Of a DNA stretch of 64,000 bases, positions 10,038 through 21,573 are shown piece by piece. The notes under the pieces were generated by a model. It had not been told where the DNA came from. It was given only the letters and a program-made list of their open reading frames with translations, and did no database searches. How positions within the stretch are numbered: position 1 is the first letter of the stretch; each line of letters begins with the position of its first letter. Source of the stretch: Gari tellinella (taxonomy: Eukaryota; Mollusca; Bivalvia; Cardiida; Psammobiidae); assembly GCA_922989275.2 (NCBI GenBank), contig OV277861.1, positions 46,353,623 through 46,417,622 of the forward strand, read 5' to 3'. Both the position numbers and the translations under genes were made by a program.

Positions 10038-10251
10038 TTAACCCTTAGCCTGCCACTCACGACTATAGCTCCATATGCAAACAGCTTGGATCCGGATGAG
10101 ACGCCGAGTAACTCGGCGTCTCATCCGGATCCAAGCTGTTTGACACTCGGACAACATTTTCAGCAATTTTGAGCAACTTTGAAGCACTTTGAAACTTGAA
10201 GCAGACGAGAAATATAGCAGACGACAATTTATTTGGCGGGCTAAGGGTTAA
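10038..10251. mobile_element. Family D MITE, intact
   Basis: 214 bp, TTAACCCTTAGCC / GGCTAAGGGTTAA ends, perfect palindrome from CAAACAGCTTGGATCCGGAT around CGAGTAACTCG. Only two base differences from the copy at 47552-47765. Confidence 0.92.
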
Positions 10252-10335
10252 TATTCAGTGTAAGATAGCTTACAATCGCGAAGTGACAATGTCTGTTTAC
10301 ATCTTTTTATTTCACCGGTGTGTAAGATATGGTGC

Positions 10336-10833
10336 TTAACCCATTACCCCATAGCCTGTTTCAAGTATTAAATATAGGTTACCACTTAAAGCAGGTTGAA
10401 AGTAAAGCAGAATGTGCCTTAAGGCACATTCTGCTTTACTTTCAGCCTGCTTTAACCCTTTGAACCCTAGTCCCGCATATAGGCGTCTTTTTCAAACAGT
10501 GAACATGTCAATAGTACACTTGTCCTGTGCAAACAGTGAAGACCCAGATCAGAGGGCTCCAAAAGGAGCCCTCTGATCAGGGTCTTCACTGTTTGTCATA
10601 ATGCCAAACATTGACAAAAACAACCCTTAAAAGTCAGAAATTGACTATACTAAAATGGAAAATGGAATTGTTCATTTAAAGTTTCAGGGAGGAAAGAGTT
10701 AAGCTACCTTCAGCTAGAATATAGAAAATATTTCTCATTACACATATTCGTAATTGTATAAATTGGAACTATTTTCTTCAGTGGGGAATAAATGATAGAT
10801 GTAAAAAGTCGTATTTATGGGGTAATGGGTTAA
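10336..10833 (-). mobile_element. Family A MITE with nested C
   Basis: TTAACCCATTACCCCATAG / GGGGTAATGGGTTAA ends. The palindrome (about 10386-10455) is intact but its right base TTAA is the target of the C copy at 10452-10702; the A long arm resumes at GCTACC. Confidence 0.9.
10452..10702 (-). mobile_element. Family C MITE nested in A (hairpin base)
   Basis: 251 bp, TTAACCCTTTGAACCC / GGAGGAAAGAGTTAA, palindrome GTGAAGACCCAGATCAGAGG with GGCTCC/GGAGCC apex. TTAA is present on both sides. Confidence 0.92.
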
Positions 10834-11066
10834 AATTGATAGTGCAGTAATAAGTGGTTTGTATTTCAGTCCACTGTAGGAAGGATATCATTCAATCTGG
10901 CAACATACAAGACTGATACAGTGCCAAAACTGTAACATTCAAATTGAATAAAATATTGAATGGCAGCGTGCCTGAGAGACAATCAACTAGACTATCTATT
11001 ATAACCCTTCTCCTGCTGAATATTCATATATAAAACTACTATACGCCCACTATCAACAAACTGTTA

Positions 11067-11258
11067 CAGGGCCCCAGATAAGTGGGAGTAATTGGAACAA
11101 ATCCAACATTTTCTCACTTATACATCTCCAAATCTTATGGTGTTACTACTCATTAGAATCGTCTCTTCGAGACGATTATTATGAGTAGTAACACCATAGG
11201 GTTTAAAGCAGAAATTAAAGTTTTAAATTTTGAAATACTCCCCTTATCTGGAGCCCTG
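11067..11258 (+). mobile_element. Family B MITE
   Basis: CAGGGCCCCAGATAAG / CTTATCTGGAGCCCTG ends, palindrome about 11137-11202. Flanks CTGTTA and CTGTGA, a 6-bp target duplication with one mismatch. Confidence 0.88.
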
Positions 11259-11413
11259 CTGTGATATGAATTATTACATTGGCTACTTAAAGCATGGAAG
11301 TTTCTCTGTCCGAAAGATCCTATCAGAGACCAGTGCAAACCCTGAACAGACAGCGTCCTTCTGATTTGGGTCTACACAGTTTTCAAAAAGTGCCAATACA
11401 GTTATTGACTCTA

Positions 11414-11664
11414 TTAACTCTTTCCTCCCTGAAACTTTAAATGGACAAATCCAGTTTCGATTTTAGTCTAGTCCATTTCTGACTTTTAAGGGTTGTTTTT
11501 GTCATTTTTTGGAATTATGACAAACAGTGAAGACCCTGATCAGAGGGCTCCTTTCGGAGCCCTCTGATCTGGGTCTTCACTGTTTGCATAGGACATGTGT
11601 ACTATTCACATGTACACTGTTTGAAAAGCACGCCTATATGCGGGACTAGGGTTCAAAGGGTTAA
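11414..11664 (+). mobile_element. Family C MITE, intact
   Basis: 251 bp, TTAACTCTTTCCTCCCTG / GGTTCAAAGGGTTAA ends and near-perfect palindrome about 11519-11588. Confidence 0.92.
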
Positions 11665-11882
11665 CTTATATCCAGATATGGGTATATAAACAGTATAGAT
11701 CCAGATTTGAGGTCCAAGTAAGTAACTCTAGATGAGACTCAATGCAACTGTAAATACCGATAACTTAAATTCTTATACCTACAAGTTATTTGCAATTTGG
11801 TTCTACAAGTTATTTGCAATTTGGTCAGAATCAAAACAGGTTTTCCTCATATTTATATGATCTACAATTATAGTGCTAATAG

Positions 11883-12079
11883 CAGAGTTCCAGATAAGGG
11901 GTGTGTTTCAAAAAAATAAAATCTTTATTTCTGAATTAAACCCTATAGTGTTACTACTCATTAGAATCGTCTCGAAGAGACGATTCTAATGAGTAGTTAC
12001 ACCATAGGATTTGGTGTTAAAATAAGTGAGAAAATGTTGGATTTCTTCAGTTTACTCCCTCTTTTTATCTGAACCCCTG
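11883..12079 (-). mobile_element. Family B MITE
   Basis: CAGAGTTCCAGATAAGGGG left end, worn right end ATCTGAACCCCTG. Very regular palindrome 11938-12005 centred on TCTCGAAGAGA. Confidence 0.85.
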
Positions 12080-12557
12080 ACTTACAAAATAAGAGCTGTG
12101 TCAGAGTTGTGTCAGTTTTTAAGAAGAAATATTTGAAAAATCTCAAAATGATTGAGATTGTTAGTCACGCTTGTTTTGAAGTACTAAATCATCCAATGAA
12201 ACAGCTGATAAGAACAATCAGAATCTTATCTTAACGGAAGTCTGTGTACGTTCCAACCCCTGAATGCTTAAATAATTTATCCTAAACTAACAGTGTAGAC
12301 CTTAATTGATCTGAGGTACAGGCCCGTCAATTAGATTTGATTTTGTTCACAACATCAAAATTCTATTCCATATTTGTCCAACAGAATCACTGTTGGACTC
12401 AACTCTATGCACTATAAGGGGGATAACTGGGATAAAAAAAATTCTGTAAAGGCGCTATATAAATATATAGCTATATAATTATATATCTCATGATAGCCTG
12501 AATTATTTAAAATCTCACAACAACCATACTTGAAAATTTCAAGATACATTGGAAGCC

Positions 12558-12795
12558 TTATAGCCCTTCCCCCCATAGAAGTGATTTTTAGCACATTCAG
12601 TTTATTCCTCTGCTAAAGAAAATAGTTCCAATTGATAAAGTCATGAATAAGTACCGTAATTGATATTTTCTTCATTCTAGCAGGTGGTAGCTAAAAGTAA
12701 ATCAGAATTGTGCCTTAAAGCATATTCTGCTTTTCTTTCAACTGGATTTAAGTGGTCACCCGTTTTCAAAATTGAAAATTGGATATGGGATAATT
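12558..12795 (+). mobile_element. Family A MITE, worn, close to the exon 4 donor
   Basis: CCCTTCCCCCCATAGAAGTG left end, decayed palindrome about 12690-12752, ends near GGATATGGGATAA. About 40 bp from the exon 4 donor. Confidence 0.7.
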
Positions 12796-12834
12796 ATATA
12801 TTATATAATAATAGATCTAAAAACAAACTCTTAC

Positions 12835-12895
12835 CTCTTTCTTGGTCGGCGTTCCAATTTTCATTATTGCACATTTGTTTAATGTATTCAGTCGC
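12835..12895 (-). CDS. DLC1: DLC1-like exon 4 (SAM domain end, RRLNTLNKCA)
   Basis: A 61-base exon encoding residues 90-110. It contains RRLNTLNKCAIMKIGTPTKK, nearly identical at the start to the vertebrate CRRLNTLNKCA block that closes the SAM domain. Acceptor AG is at 12897-12896 and donor GT at 12834-12833. It ends in phase 0 with Glu110, joining directly to TEDSDEEDQ of exon 5. It is too short to show as an open reading frame and was found by motif and phase. Confidence 0.95.
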
Positions 12896-13004
12896 CTGGA
12901 AGAAATAAAATAAAACAACACTTAATCAACATGTACATTCTATCTCATGAACTTAGTACTTACTTAAATAACCTCTAATCTGCAAGCTCAACTTGATGGT
13001 CATT

Positions 13005-13175
13005 TGATTACAGTTTGAATTCAGATCGGACACCAAGTTACTCTGCATCTGATCAGATTCCAAACTGTCTAAGTCTAATTTCAAAGTTTTCTTTCCTTAA
13101 AATTTCAACAAAAAAAATTTCAGATATTTTTGCAGACAACAATTTTGAAGCAGACGACATTATGGTGGGGGTAAA
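13005..13175. repeat. Degraded E/D-type element
   Basis: Worn palindrome (ATTCAGATCGGACACC...CATCTGATCAGATTCC AAACTGT) followed by the GCAGACAACAATTTTGAAGC arm typical of D/E. Confidence 0.5.
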
Positions 13176-13363
13176 TAAGAACAATATCTCTCAACTTCCT
13201 GTCATAGCTTATATTCATCTTCTGAATCATCCTTTATATGTTATAAACCTATAAATGCGGAAATTTTCATAATTATAGACTACTCCATTTTTGAAATGTG
13301 ACTTGTTCATGTTGATTTTTAGGAATGTTTTTATTTAATGTTTCAGAAAAATATGATATATTA

Positions 13364-13432
13364 CAAACAGTGTTGACCCTTATCACAGAGCTCCTTAGGA
13401 ACCCTTTGATTAGGGTCAACACTGTTTGCATA
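13364..13432. repeat. Degraded C-type palindrome
   Basis: ACAAACAGTGTTGACCCTTA pairs with TTAGGGTCAACACTGTTTGC; flanks are no longer recognisable. Confidence 0.6.
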
Positions 13433-13737
13433 CTATAGATTTCCAGGATAGAAAGAGATTATTAAAAGTCTGTTTGCTTCAGAACTGTTGTCTGCATTCT
13501 TTTTTTCTGAGAACCTCTTGTTATTCAGAGCATCATCATAACTTGGATCCTAATCAGATATAAGAATCTAATTTGTTTAGCATCCGATAAAGATCTTCTA
13601 TATTTCGAATTAGCTTTTAGTAACTAAAAGTCAATGGCCCTTTAAACTGTTTCTCATACGATCACATGAAGTCATGTGCTGAGTAGGCTTTCTGTAACTT
13701 TTTAACATTGTTCCCAGTAAACCATGAAAGCATTATT

Positions 13738-13988
13738 TTAACACTTTCCCTGCATAGAAATGTCTCTTAGTGCATTTCAGTTATTCCTCCACTGAAGAAA
13801 ATAGTTCAACTTTATACAGTCATGAATTATGTACCATAAGAAATATTTACTATATACCAGCAGATGGTAGTTTGTATAAAGTTGAAAGTAAAGCAGAATG
13901 CGCCTGAAGGCTCATTCTACTTAAGTTTTAGCCTGCTTTAAGTGGTCACCTGTTTTCAAAACTAGAAAAGACCATGGGGTAAAGGGTC
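13738..13988 (+). mobile_element. Family A MITE
   Basis: TTAACACTTTCCCTGCATAG / CATGGGGTAAAGGGT ends, worn palindrome about 13877-13943; last TTAA mutated. Confidence 0.75.
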
Positions 13989-14011
13989 TGTATCATTATC
14001 AATACGTCGTA

Positions 14012-16264
14012 CAGGCCCGTAGTCACGCTGAGGCACACCGAGGCACTTGCCTCGGTGAAATTTTGAAAAGTGACAAAAAATAAAACGAAGCGATTTTCGA
14101 AAATTAAATTAGAAATCTATTAAAAAATGTATTAAAATCATGATAGATATGATAGATCTACATGTTATTTGGTAAAAATTATCTTCTCAAGTTACATTCA
14201 ATCACGTATGACTAGATCAACAAGCCTTTGCTCAGGAGATCGGCGTTGTCCTATGCAACGTCATAGAATATGCATCCATTTTCTCCCGGGGAGAACCCCC
14301 GGACCCCCACCAGCAGTTGTCAATATCCAGTTTCTAAATCTCAATAACTGGATAACTACAAAGACGACGGCTGCAAATCTACAGTTCTACATCACGTAAC
14401 ATGTACATGGTTCATACAGATTTGAAAAGTACTTGAAAATGAAGGTTTGTCTTGAAAAGTCCTTGAAAACAAATTTTTCCTTGAAAAGCTCTTGAAAATG
14501 ACCAATCATCCTTGAAAAGTACTTGAATTTTAACATTTCAGTCTGCAATGACTTTGTTTTCTTTAGAATCACCCAATTAAAAAAAAATACTGTACGATTA
14601 CCAGTAGTAAATATCATTCAAGGCTATTTGACAGTATGTTCAGAAAACTGCTACAGATGATTAAAATTTTCAAGAAATTTAATGCAGAAAACTAATATAA
14701 ATACCCTTTGACGAGGAGCAAATATGAACAAGTATTTCTTTGTTACCAAATAATCCTTGAAAATAGGTGATTTTTGCCTTGAAAAGCCCTTGAATTTTTC
14801 CAGGTCTTGCCTGTATGAACCCTGATGTACTCTATCGTCTGTCTAAAGGTCAAATAGCTCTAGCAGAAGTGGACGTAAGTGGCAAAATAATGTTATGTCT
14901 ATATTACGCAGCTTTGATAAAAATTCTATGGTTTACATAAGTCGTATTCAGTGTCGCAAACACATTTCAGAGCTCACCATTTCAGTTCTTATTTCCGATT
15001 TTCTCCTGGGGGAGGACCCCCCGGACCCCCCTCTAGCATTAACTTGAGAAACTCAAGAACTTAATGCCTACATAAACCATATCGTAGTCTGAAAAATACG
15101 GTGCTTCATGTACCTATGGTACGTCTAAAAGTTGAATATTTCTATCAGAACACCCTGTAAGTCCCACACAAATATAACAGAGATTGGGACATTTTTTTTG
15201 TTCCACACATAGATCGTATTCAGTGTAAAAGATCCCTCCAACTACACTTCAGAGCTCACCATTTCAGTTCGAATTTCCAATTTTCTCCCATGGGAAGACC
15301 CCGGATTCCCACCAGCATTTATCAAATTCAGGTTTCAGAAAATCAAGAACTGAGTAACTACTAAGTCTGCAGCCTAAACTCTACAGTGTTACATGTGCCT
15401 CTCGTACGTCTAAAAGTTGAATATTTCTAGCAGAAAACAATTTTAGTCATAAAAAAATGTTATGTATAACGGAGATTTTAATAAAATTGTATGGTTCACA
15501 TAAGTCCTTTTCAGTGTCCCAAATATCTCCAACTACACTTCAGAGCTCACTAGTTTAGTTCTAATTTCCATTTTTCTCCCGGGGGAGGACCCCCGGACCC
15601 CCACTAGCAAATTTCAGAAAATCAAGAATCAAGTAACTACCAAGTCGGCACCCCCGAAAACTACAGTGTTTCATGTATCTCTCGTATATATGTCTAAAAG
15701 TTGAATATTTCTAGCAGAAAAAAAAAATTGTCTCAAAATATTCCCACCACTAGATCTAATAAATTTTGTTAATTTCAAGTTTCAGCAGACTCAAACACCT
15801 TTCAGAAATTCAAGAATTTAGTAGATTCTAACTACAGGGTTGGCAGCCTAAAATGTACGGTGCTTCCGGTACCTCTCGTGCGTCTAATTGTTCAACTAGA
15901 AACAGGCCACGAAGTAAAGGGTTAATAGCGATAGTTTTGTTTGTAGCGAAAAAGGACTTCGCGGATCACACGCATTTATCGCTGTTACTTTTCCGTATGA
16001 AAATGTATTAGTGATACAATATCTGGTTTACAGGATGAATGAGTTGCGTTTTAACGCACTACGACACAAAATAGGTCATACAGCGCTGATGAATAATGAT
16101 GATTGCAAGAAAATTTTAGAATTTAAAGTATGCAATGTTAAGAAAAAACACCCCAAATATACGCCAAATCGCACCCTCGAAAAACAAATTTCCGAGGGGA
16201 CATGCCCCCGGATCCCCTACAAATGATGTGCCTCGGTGCTTTTTAGTCTTTGGATACGGCCCTG
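14012..16264. mobile_element. Non-autonomous 2.25-kb DNA transposon with internal minisatellite
   Basis: Ends CAGGCCCGTAGTC and the inverse of GGATACGGCCCTG, followed inside by matching ACCGAGGCAC / GTGCCTCGGT. TCGTA flanks both sides (14007-14011 and 16265-16269), a 5-bp target duplication. Inside are repeated units of about 285 bp (roughly 14960-15720), each with TTTTCTCC..GGGGAGGACCCCCGG. No transposase is visible. hAT-like ends are likely but not proven. Confidence 0.8.
14406..14824. mobile_element. Nested 0.42-kb element made of CTTGAAAAGT repeats
   Basis: Ends CATGGTTCATACAG and the inverse of CTGTATGAACCCTG. ATGTA flanks both sides (14401-14405, 14825-14829). The interior carries at least eight copies of a CTTGAAAAGTCCTTGAAAA-like motif. 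It lies inside the 14012-16264 element. Confidence 0.78.
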
Positions 16265-16269
16265 TCGTA

Positions 16270-16956
16270 GAAGGCTACGTCCTATTAAGGCTTTCACACG
16301 ACGGTAAGAGGGTTTAAGAGACAAACAGAAAATACTGTAGAATTTCAATATTACCATCACAAGAAATTTTTGCGTTAAACTCTGTAACTTTTTTCAGCCA
16401 ATCAAACACTATATATTGATATATCCAACAACAGTACATGTATTCCATTAATTTCTAAATTCCAAACACAGAAAATTAAACTCCATTCGCACTTTCGACT
16501 AAACTTTCGAAGACAACATAGCACTTGAATAAATGTGACATGTTTGAAAACCATATCCAACAAACAAGAAGTCACCCATAACGAGTTGAAGCCACAAAAC
16601 TGCAAGGCAATCATGGGATGGTATCGGTTCCCAACCCACCCGGTGTTTACCATGTGTCGTTAGTCATTGGCCGTACTGACCGCCATGGTGCAGTATCATG
16701 ATCCCACTATCTAAACACTCACACTTTTAACCCTGTGTAGAGATAATACAATGTTTACTTCAACACATTTTACTTGTCAAGTATCTGAAATTTTTTATTA
16801 TGAAGCGATATGAAAATATTTTATTGACTATATATTCATTGACATAAGTCAGGCAATAAGTCATTAAGCTTCTCAGCCATGTCTACACTGTTCTCTAATG
16901 CCATTCAAGTTGTTAAGCACAGATAGGGTCCAGTCCCTTAGACTTTTCCATTACAT
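16270..16956. other. Intron 3 sequence without recognisable features
   Basis: No MITE ends or conserved coding block seen; short open frames here do not resemble known proteins. Confidence 0.5.
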
Positions 16957-17092
16957 TACAGTCGAAACTCGATACTTAAGTTGAACATACCCGTATTTCA
17001 AAGTTAAAACGTGGCTATTGAGCCACGTTTTAACTTTGAAATATGGGTATGTTCGAACAAACGCGAGTTTGTAGAATTGAGTTTTTACTGTA
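16957..17092. mobile_element. Family H MITE, short form
   Basis: TACAGTCGAAACTCGATAC / GAGTTTTTACTGTA ends with TA, and a perfect palindrome (TTCAAAGTTAAAACGTGGCT arm) covering about 16987-17055. Confidence 0.85.
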
Positions 17093-17940
17093 TATTACAA
17101 TGTCATCCGCTTCAGAATGTCTCATCAGATTGAAAGTAGATCTATGTGATAATTCTTTTAATTCTCCACCAAAAAAAATAGTTTCATGATACAAATTTTC
17201 TTATGACTGATGTCAAGAAGGAATGGTCTGAACCCTAACTCTGGGTGAATTCTATTACTCCAGTGATTGACTCTATAGAAGGTCATTGGACTTTCAACTT
17301 TGTTTGAAGGTGGCGAAATTGACGTCATAGAAGAACTATATTGAAGTTACTTTCGGTTTTTATCTCTTAAGTGATTTTTAACCCCCATTCACATGAGATA
17401 AATAGGTCCTGATATACCTTGTTAATAGTTTAGATCCAGATTGTTTCCAGCCTGATCTTTCTTTTCGTCAAACTCAATGAACAAATGTTTCATTTGAATC
17501 CAAACTGTTTGAAAAGATTATAACATTAAGGCGCGGATAGAATGTTAAAGGCTAGCAGGTCTTATTGGTAATTATCGCCTGTGTGATAGTTTTTTCGTCA
17601 TTTCCTGGCACAGGCTATTAGGAAGCCATATCAATTACTATTTGGTAAGCCTTGTGTGTGCCCTCGTATATGACGTCAACTATCAGACTTTTCAATGAGG
17701 AAATGTTTAAATTTAGAAGCAACTACTCTATATAGCCTGATAAACAACACTCTTCAAAGCAATGAAATCATAGGTATAAGACTAACATAGATATGAGTCT
17801 TGAGGTTTCTAAAACCAGCCATATACATTGATACCAACCATTTACAAAAGGGACATTGATGTCTTGGATCTTAAACCACTGAGCCCTTAGAAGCTCTGAG
17901 TATATTTATAGATCTACTGGTCTCTAACAAACAGTGTACC
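17093..17940. other. Intron 3 sequence, mostly without recognisable features
   Basis: Only a decayed E-like fragment (GATCCAGATTGTTTCC ... GAATCCAAACTGTTTG) around 17429-17510. Confidence 0.45.
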
Positions 17941-17944
17941 TCCC

Positions 17945-18305
17945 ATATATGCCCTTAATTTATTTCTCCCATGTAGAAACTAGTTCCTCTATATTGTTAT
18001 TAGTCATGATATTTTCTATATCCTAGCAGATGGTAGCTTAACTAAAGCAGGCTGAGAGTAAAGTAGAATCTCCTACTTTACTTTCCCCCATTTGAAATAT
18101 CTCTTCACTGAAGAAAATAATTCCTATTTATGGTCAGAAACAATTTGTATACCGTAAGAAAAAATGCTATATCCTTGTAGCTTAAAGCAGGTCGGAAGTA
18201 AAGCAGAATGCGCCCTATGGCGCTTTCTGTTTTACTTTCAACCTGTTTTGTAAGTGATCACCTGTCTTCAAAATTAGAAACAAGGTATGGAGTAATATAT
18301 GTTAA
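17945..18305 (+). mobile_element. Two fused, worn family A MITEs
   Basis: Long arm plus a shortened palindrome up to about 18090, then a second long arm (CACTGAAGAAAATAATTCC), palindrome 18180-18251 and short arm ending GGTATGGAGTAATA. Confidence 0.65.
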
Positions 18306-19080
18306 CACAGATTTTTCTGTACTTTCCCACATTTCGCAAATATTGCTTACCGCACTACAAGAAGAGCAGCATCATTGTACAACAACTGTTGATTACATCC
18401 ATCGGCTCTTAAAGTGAATCCATTGACCACCATTTTGTTTTTAAATTTCCAAGATTTTTTCACACATTCCAAGACTCCAACTCCACAACAATGAGACCAC
18501 ACTAGTTCCTGAACAGTATGTCTCAACTTTGATCTAGTTCTCATAGATAGTGGTTTTAAATTTATTTATTAAAAGTTTAAAATCACACAACCAGTCCAGA
18601 AAATATCAAAACCAGTCCAGAAGAGAACAACCAGTCCAGAGAACTAACACTCACTCACTGCTGCCCTGGCGGTGCAGCCAAAAAATTTTTTTAAGATGAA
18701 CTATCCAAATGTCCTGTATATGACATTTAAAAATGTAAAGAACTGTGAGTACAAATCTATCACAATTCTGGATCACTTGAAACAACATGTTCAACTGACA
18801 AAGTTCTGTTCAACTATGACAGTTTCAAAACAGTAAAAATGTCAAAGTGCTAGCCCCCAATGTAGATAGTCATCTCCTATGCCCAGGGGCAATAACTCTG
18901 TAGAGCCTGTATCAGTTGCTATGGGTGATAATTGACAGTTTGACAGCAGATCCTGTTCATTGTATCTTCAATAAACTGTCAATATAGTGTTACCTAGATT
19001 GCCTTTGTTGTTTTTATGGGTAGACAATTAGCCATTTATTTCAATAATTACAGGATATTAAATCATGATTTACTTACCCC
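18306..19080. other. Intron 3 sequence; short ACCAGTCCAGA repeats at 18588-18642
   Basis: Three copies of an ACCAGTCCAGAAAA-like unit; otherwise no recognised element. Confidence 0.5.
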
Positions 19081-19552
19081 TTAATTTACCCCATAGCCTT
19101 TTCTAGTATTAACTCTTTGCATGCTGGGTCATTTTTTCGTCTGCAACAATTGTTGTCTGAAACTGTTCTTAAACTAGAATTTTCAAAATTTCTTTTAAAC
19201 TCAGGGTCAGAATGGCAAACAGTGTGGATCCTGATGAGACGCCGTGTTACGCGGCATCTCATCTGGATCCAAACTGTTTGCAAAGGTTATGACTGTGGCA
19301 GCTATATCGGCCGCTAGCATGCAAAGAGTTAAAGATAGGTGACCACTTATAAAGTAGGTTGAAATTAAAGCAGAATGTGCCTTACAGCACATTCTTCTTT
19401 ACTTTCAGCCTGCTTTATTACTACCATGTGCTAGAATATAGAAAATAGTTCTTATAATTCACATTCATGCCTGTTTAAAGTAGAGCTTTTTTCATCAGAA
19501 GAGGAACAAATTAAAGGCATAAAAATACATAACTATGGAATAGTGGGTTCAA
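19081..19552 (-). mobile_element. Family A MITE with nested E
   Basis: A short arm (TTTACCCCATAGCC) is interrupted at TTAA after TTTTCTAGTA and resumes with AGATAGGTGACCACTT. Palindrome about 19348-19420; right end AATAGTGGGTTCAA. Confidence 0.8.
19109..19332. mobile_element. Family E MITE nested in A
   Basis: TTAACTCTTTGCATGC / GCATGCAAAGAGTTAA perfect inverted ends, palindrome CAAACAGTGTGGATCCTGAT around TTACGCGGC. Confidence 0.88.
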
Positions 19553-19660
19553 TCATGATTTAATACCTTTCAGTGTCAAGTTTGAAAATTACTACTGTAA
19601 CACCTATTCATACAGTCTCTTCTATCTCATTCACTGGTTTGATAAAAGGGAGGTTAAAGA

Positions 19661-19725
19661 TTAATACAGGATAAAGTAATGCAGAAAACTCTTTCTGCAT
19701 TACTTTTGTCCTGCATTAAACAGCT
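19661..19725. repeat. Family G palindrome, shortened
   Basis: TTAATACAGGATAAAGTAAT pairs with ATTACTTTTGTCCTGCATTAA; central AAAGCTCC segment shortened. Confidence 0.6.
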
Positions 19726-19779
19726 ACTTTCCCTAAAAATATCCTCATTTTTCTTTACTAGCTAGCTGATGTCACTGTA

Positions 19780-20009
19780 TTAACTCTTTGCATGCTGGGT
19801 AATATTTTCATCTGCAACAATATAATTATCTGCTGATATTCTAAAAATATAATTTTCTAATTTTCTTTTCAAAATAGGGTCAGAGTGTCAAACAGTTTGG
19901 ATCCTGATGAGAAGCTGCCTTTCGCAGCTTCTCATCAGGATCCAAGCTGTTTGCAAAGGTGAATCACTGCGGCAGATATATTTGCCGCCGCTAGCATGCA
20001 ATGAGTTAA
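19780..20009. mobile_element. Family E MITE
   Basis: TTAACTCTTTGCATGC / GCATGCAATGAGTTAA ends; palindrome CAAACAGTTTGGATCCTGAT around GCCTTTCGCAGC. Confidence 0.88.
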
Positions 20010-20170
20010 CCTGTGGGGAAGAACCTATGATATATTATGATGACAGTGACCCTCATTTGGCCTTTATCCTTTGTTTTTTATGCAGATTCTAATAATTGAA
20101 TAAAATGATTGTGACCTTTAGGACCTTTCGATTCAGTGTTACAGTCAAACAAGAGTTTTGAATTCGTTCT

Positions 20171-20484
20171 TTAACCCTTTCCTCCCTGAAACTTCAAATG
20201 GACAATTCAAGTTTTCAATTTAGTCTAGTCCAATTTTTTGGGGGTTGATTTTTTACAATATTTGTCAAAATTACAAACAGTGTAGACCCTGATAAAAGCC
20301 CTCTGATCAGGGTCTACACTGTTTGCATATGACAAGTGTTCTCCTCACAAGTACACTGTTTGCAAATGACGCAAATATGTGTGACTAGGGTTCAAAGAGT
20401 TATATCCCATGGGACAAGTGTACTCCTCACAAGTACACTGTTTGCAAATGACGCAAATATGCGTGACTAGGGTTCAAAGAGTTA
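20171..20484 (+). mobile_element. Family C MITE with tandemly duplicated right end
   Basis: TTAACCCTTTCCTCCCTG left end and shortened palindrome about 20273-20329. The right arm from GACAAGTG to TATATCCCAT is present twice in tandem (20331-20412, 20413-20494, period 82). Confidence 0.82.
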
Positions 20485-20751
20485 TATCCCATAATGCCAT
20501 AAATACACCGTTTTAAGATGTTAATTTATTCATCCATTGAATAGTATAGTTCCATTAATTTTTTTATGTATATGGTCATGAATATATATGTGTCATAAGA
20601 AATATTTTCTATATCCTAGTAGATTATAGCTTAAAGCAGGCTGAAAGTAAAGCAGAATGTGCCTTAAGGCACATTCTGCTTTACTTTCAACCTGCTTTAA
20701 GTAGACACCTATCTTCAAAACTGGAAAACAGGCTATGGGGTAATGGGTTAA
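20482..20751 (+). mobile_element. Family A MITE
   Basis: Left end altered (TTATATCCCATAATGCC), right end GGGGTAATGGGTTAA, perfect palindrome about 20630-20700. Confidence 0.82.
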
Positions 20752-20860
20752 GGTACAAATCCAAAGGACTTGGTCCGGAGGAGGATCAAACTCACGACCC
20801 CAGTGGTTTGACCATCTAGATGAATGAAGAGCAATAATAGTTGACTACTTGACCAGGTTG

Positions 20861-21053
20861 TAGGGATCCAGATAAGAAGGAGTAAACTGAACAAATACAA
20901 CATTTTCTCACTCAATTTAGAACCAAATCCTATGGTGTAACTACTCATTAGAATCGTCTCGAAGAGACGATTCTAATGAGTAGTAACACCATAGGGTTTA
21001 ATTAAGGAATGAAGGTTTTAGATTTTGAAAAACTCCCCTTATCTGGAAGTCTG
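20861..21053 (+). mobile_element. Family B MITE
   Basis: TAGGGATCCAGATAAG / CTTATCTGGAAGTCTG ends, palindrome 20931-20997, GGTTG on both flanks (20856-20860, 21054-21058). Confidence 0.87.
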
Positions 21054-21309
21054 GGTTGGTATGCGACGCAGGTATATTTCATGTGTCAATGTTGAGAAAT
21101 GGAAGACAAAGGGGTTTTATTGGTATCTGTCAATCACTGTATAATTTTATCATTTATATCTGCCAATACCAAGACACAACCAGGGCCTTAGAGTCTACTC
21201 TTGTCAATATTTAAGGGCCCATACTGTCCCCAAAACATGTCTGATTGTCCCATCAATAGAACAAACTCGTTAACTGAAATATCATACCACAGCCCCTTTA
21301 ACTGTCATA

Positions 21310-21525
21310 CTTTTAAATACGCCTCTTTAGGCCTTTAATTTATTCCTCCACTTAAAAAGATAGTTTCACTTTATACAGGTATGACTATATATGAATCATA
21401 AGAAGTACATCCTTTACCCTAGTATATGGTATAGCTTAAAGCAGGGTGAAAGTAAAGCAGGATGCTTAAGTGGTCAGTCCTATCTTCAAAACTAGAAACC
21501 AACTATGGAGTAATTAATGGGTTAA
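21310..21525 (+). mobile_element. Family A MITE missing one palindrome arm
   Basis: Long arm, then TTAAAGCAGGGTGAAAGTAA directly followed by GTGGTCA short arm; right TTAA present. An extra A right-end fragment follows to 21573. Confidence 0.72.
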
Positions 21526-21573
21526 CACATAAGTCAAGGCATGAAAAGGCATATAGTTATGGGGTAATGGATA

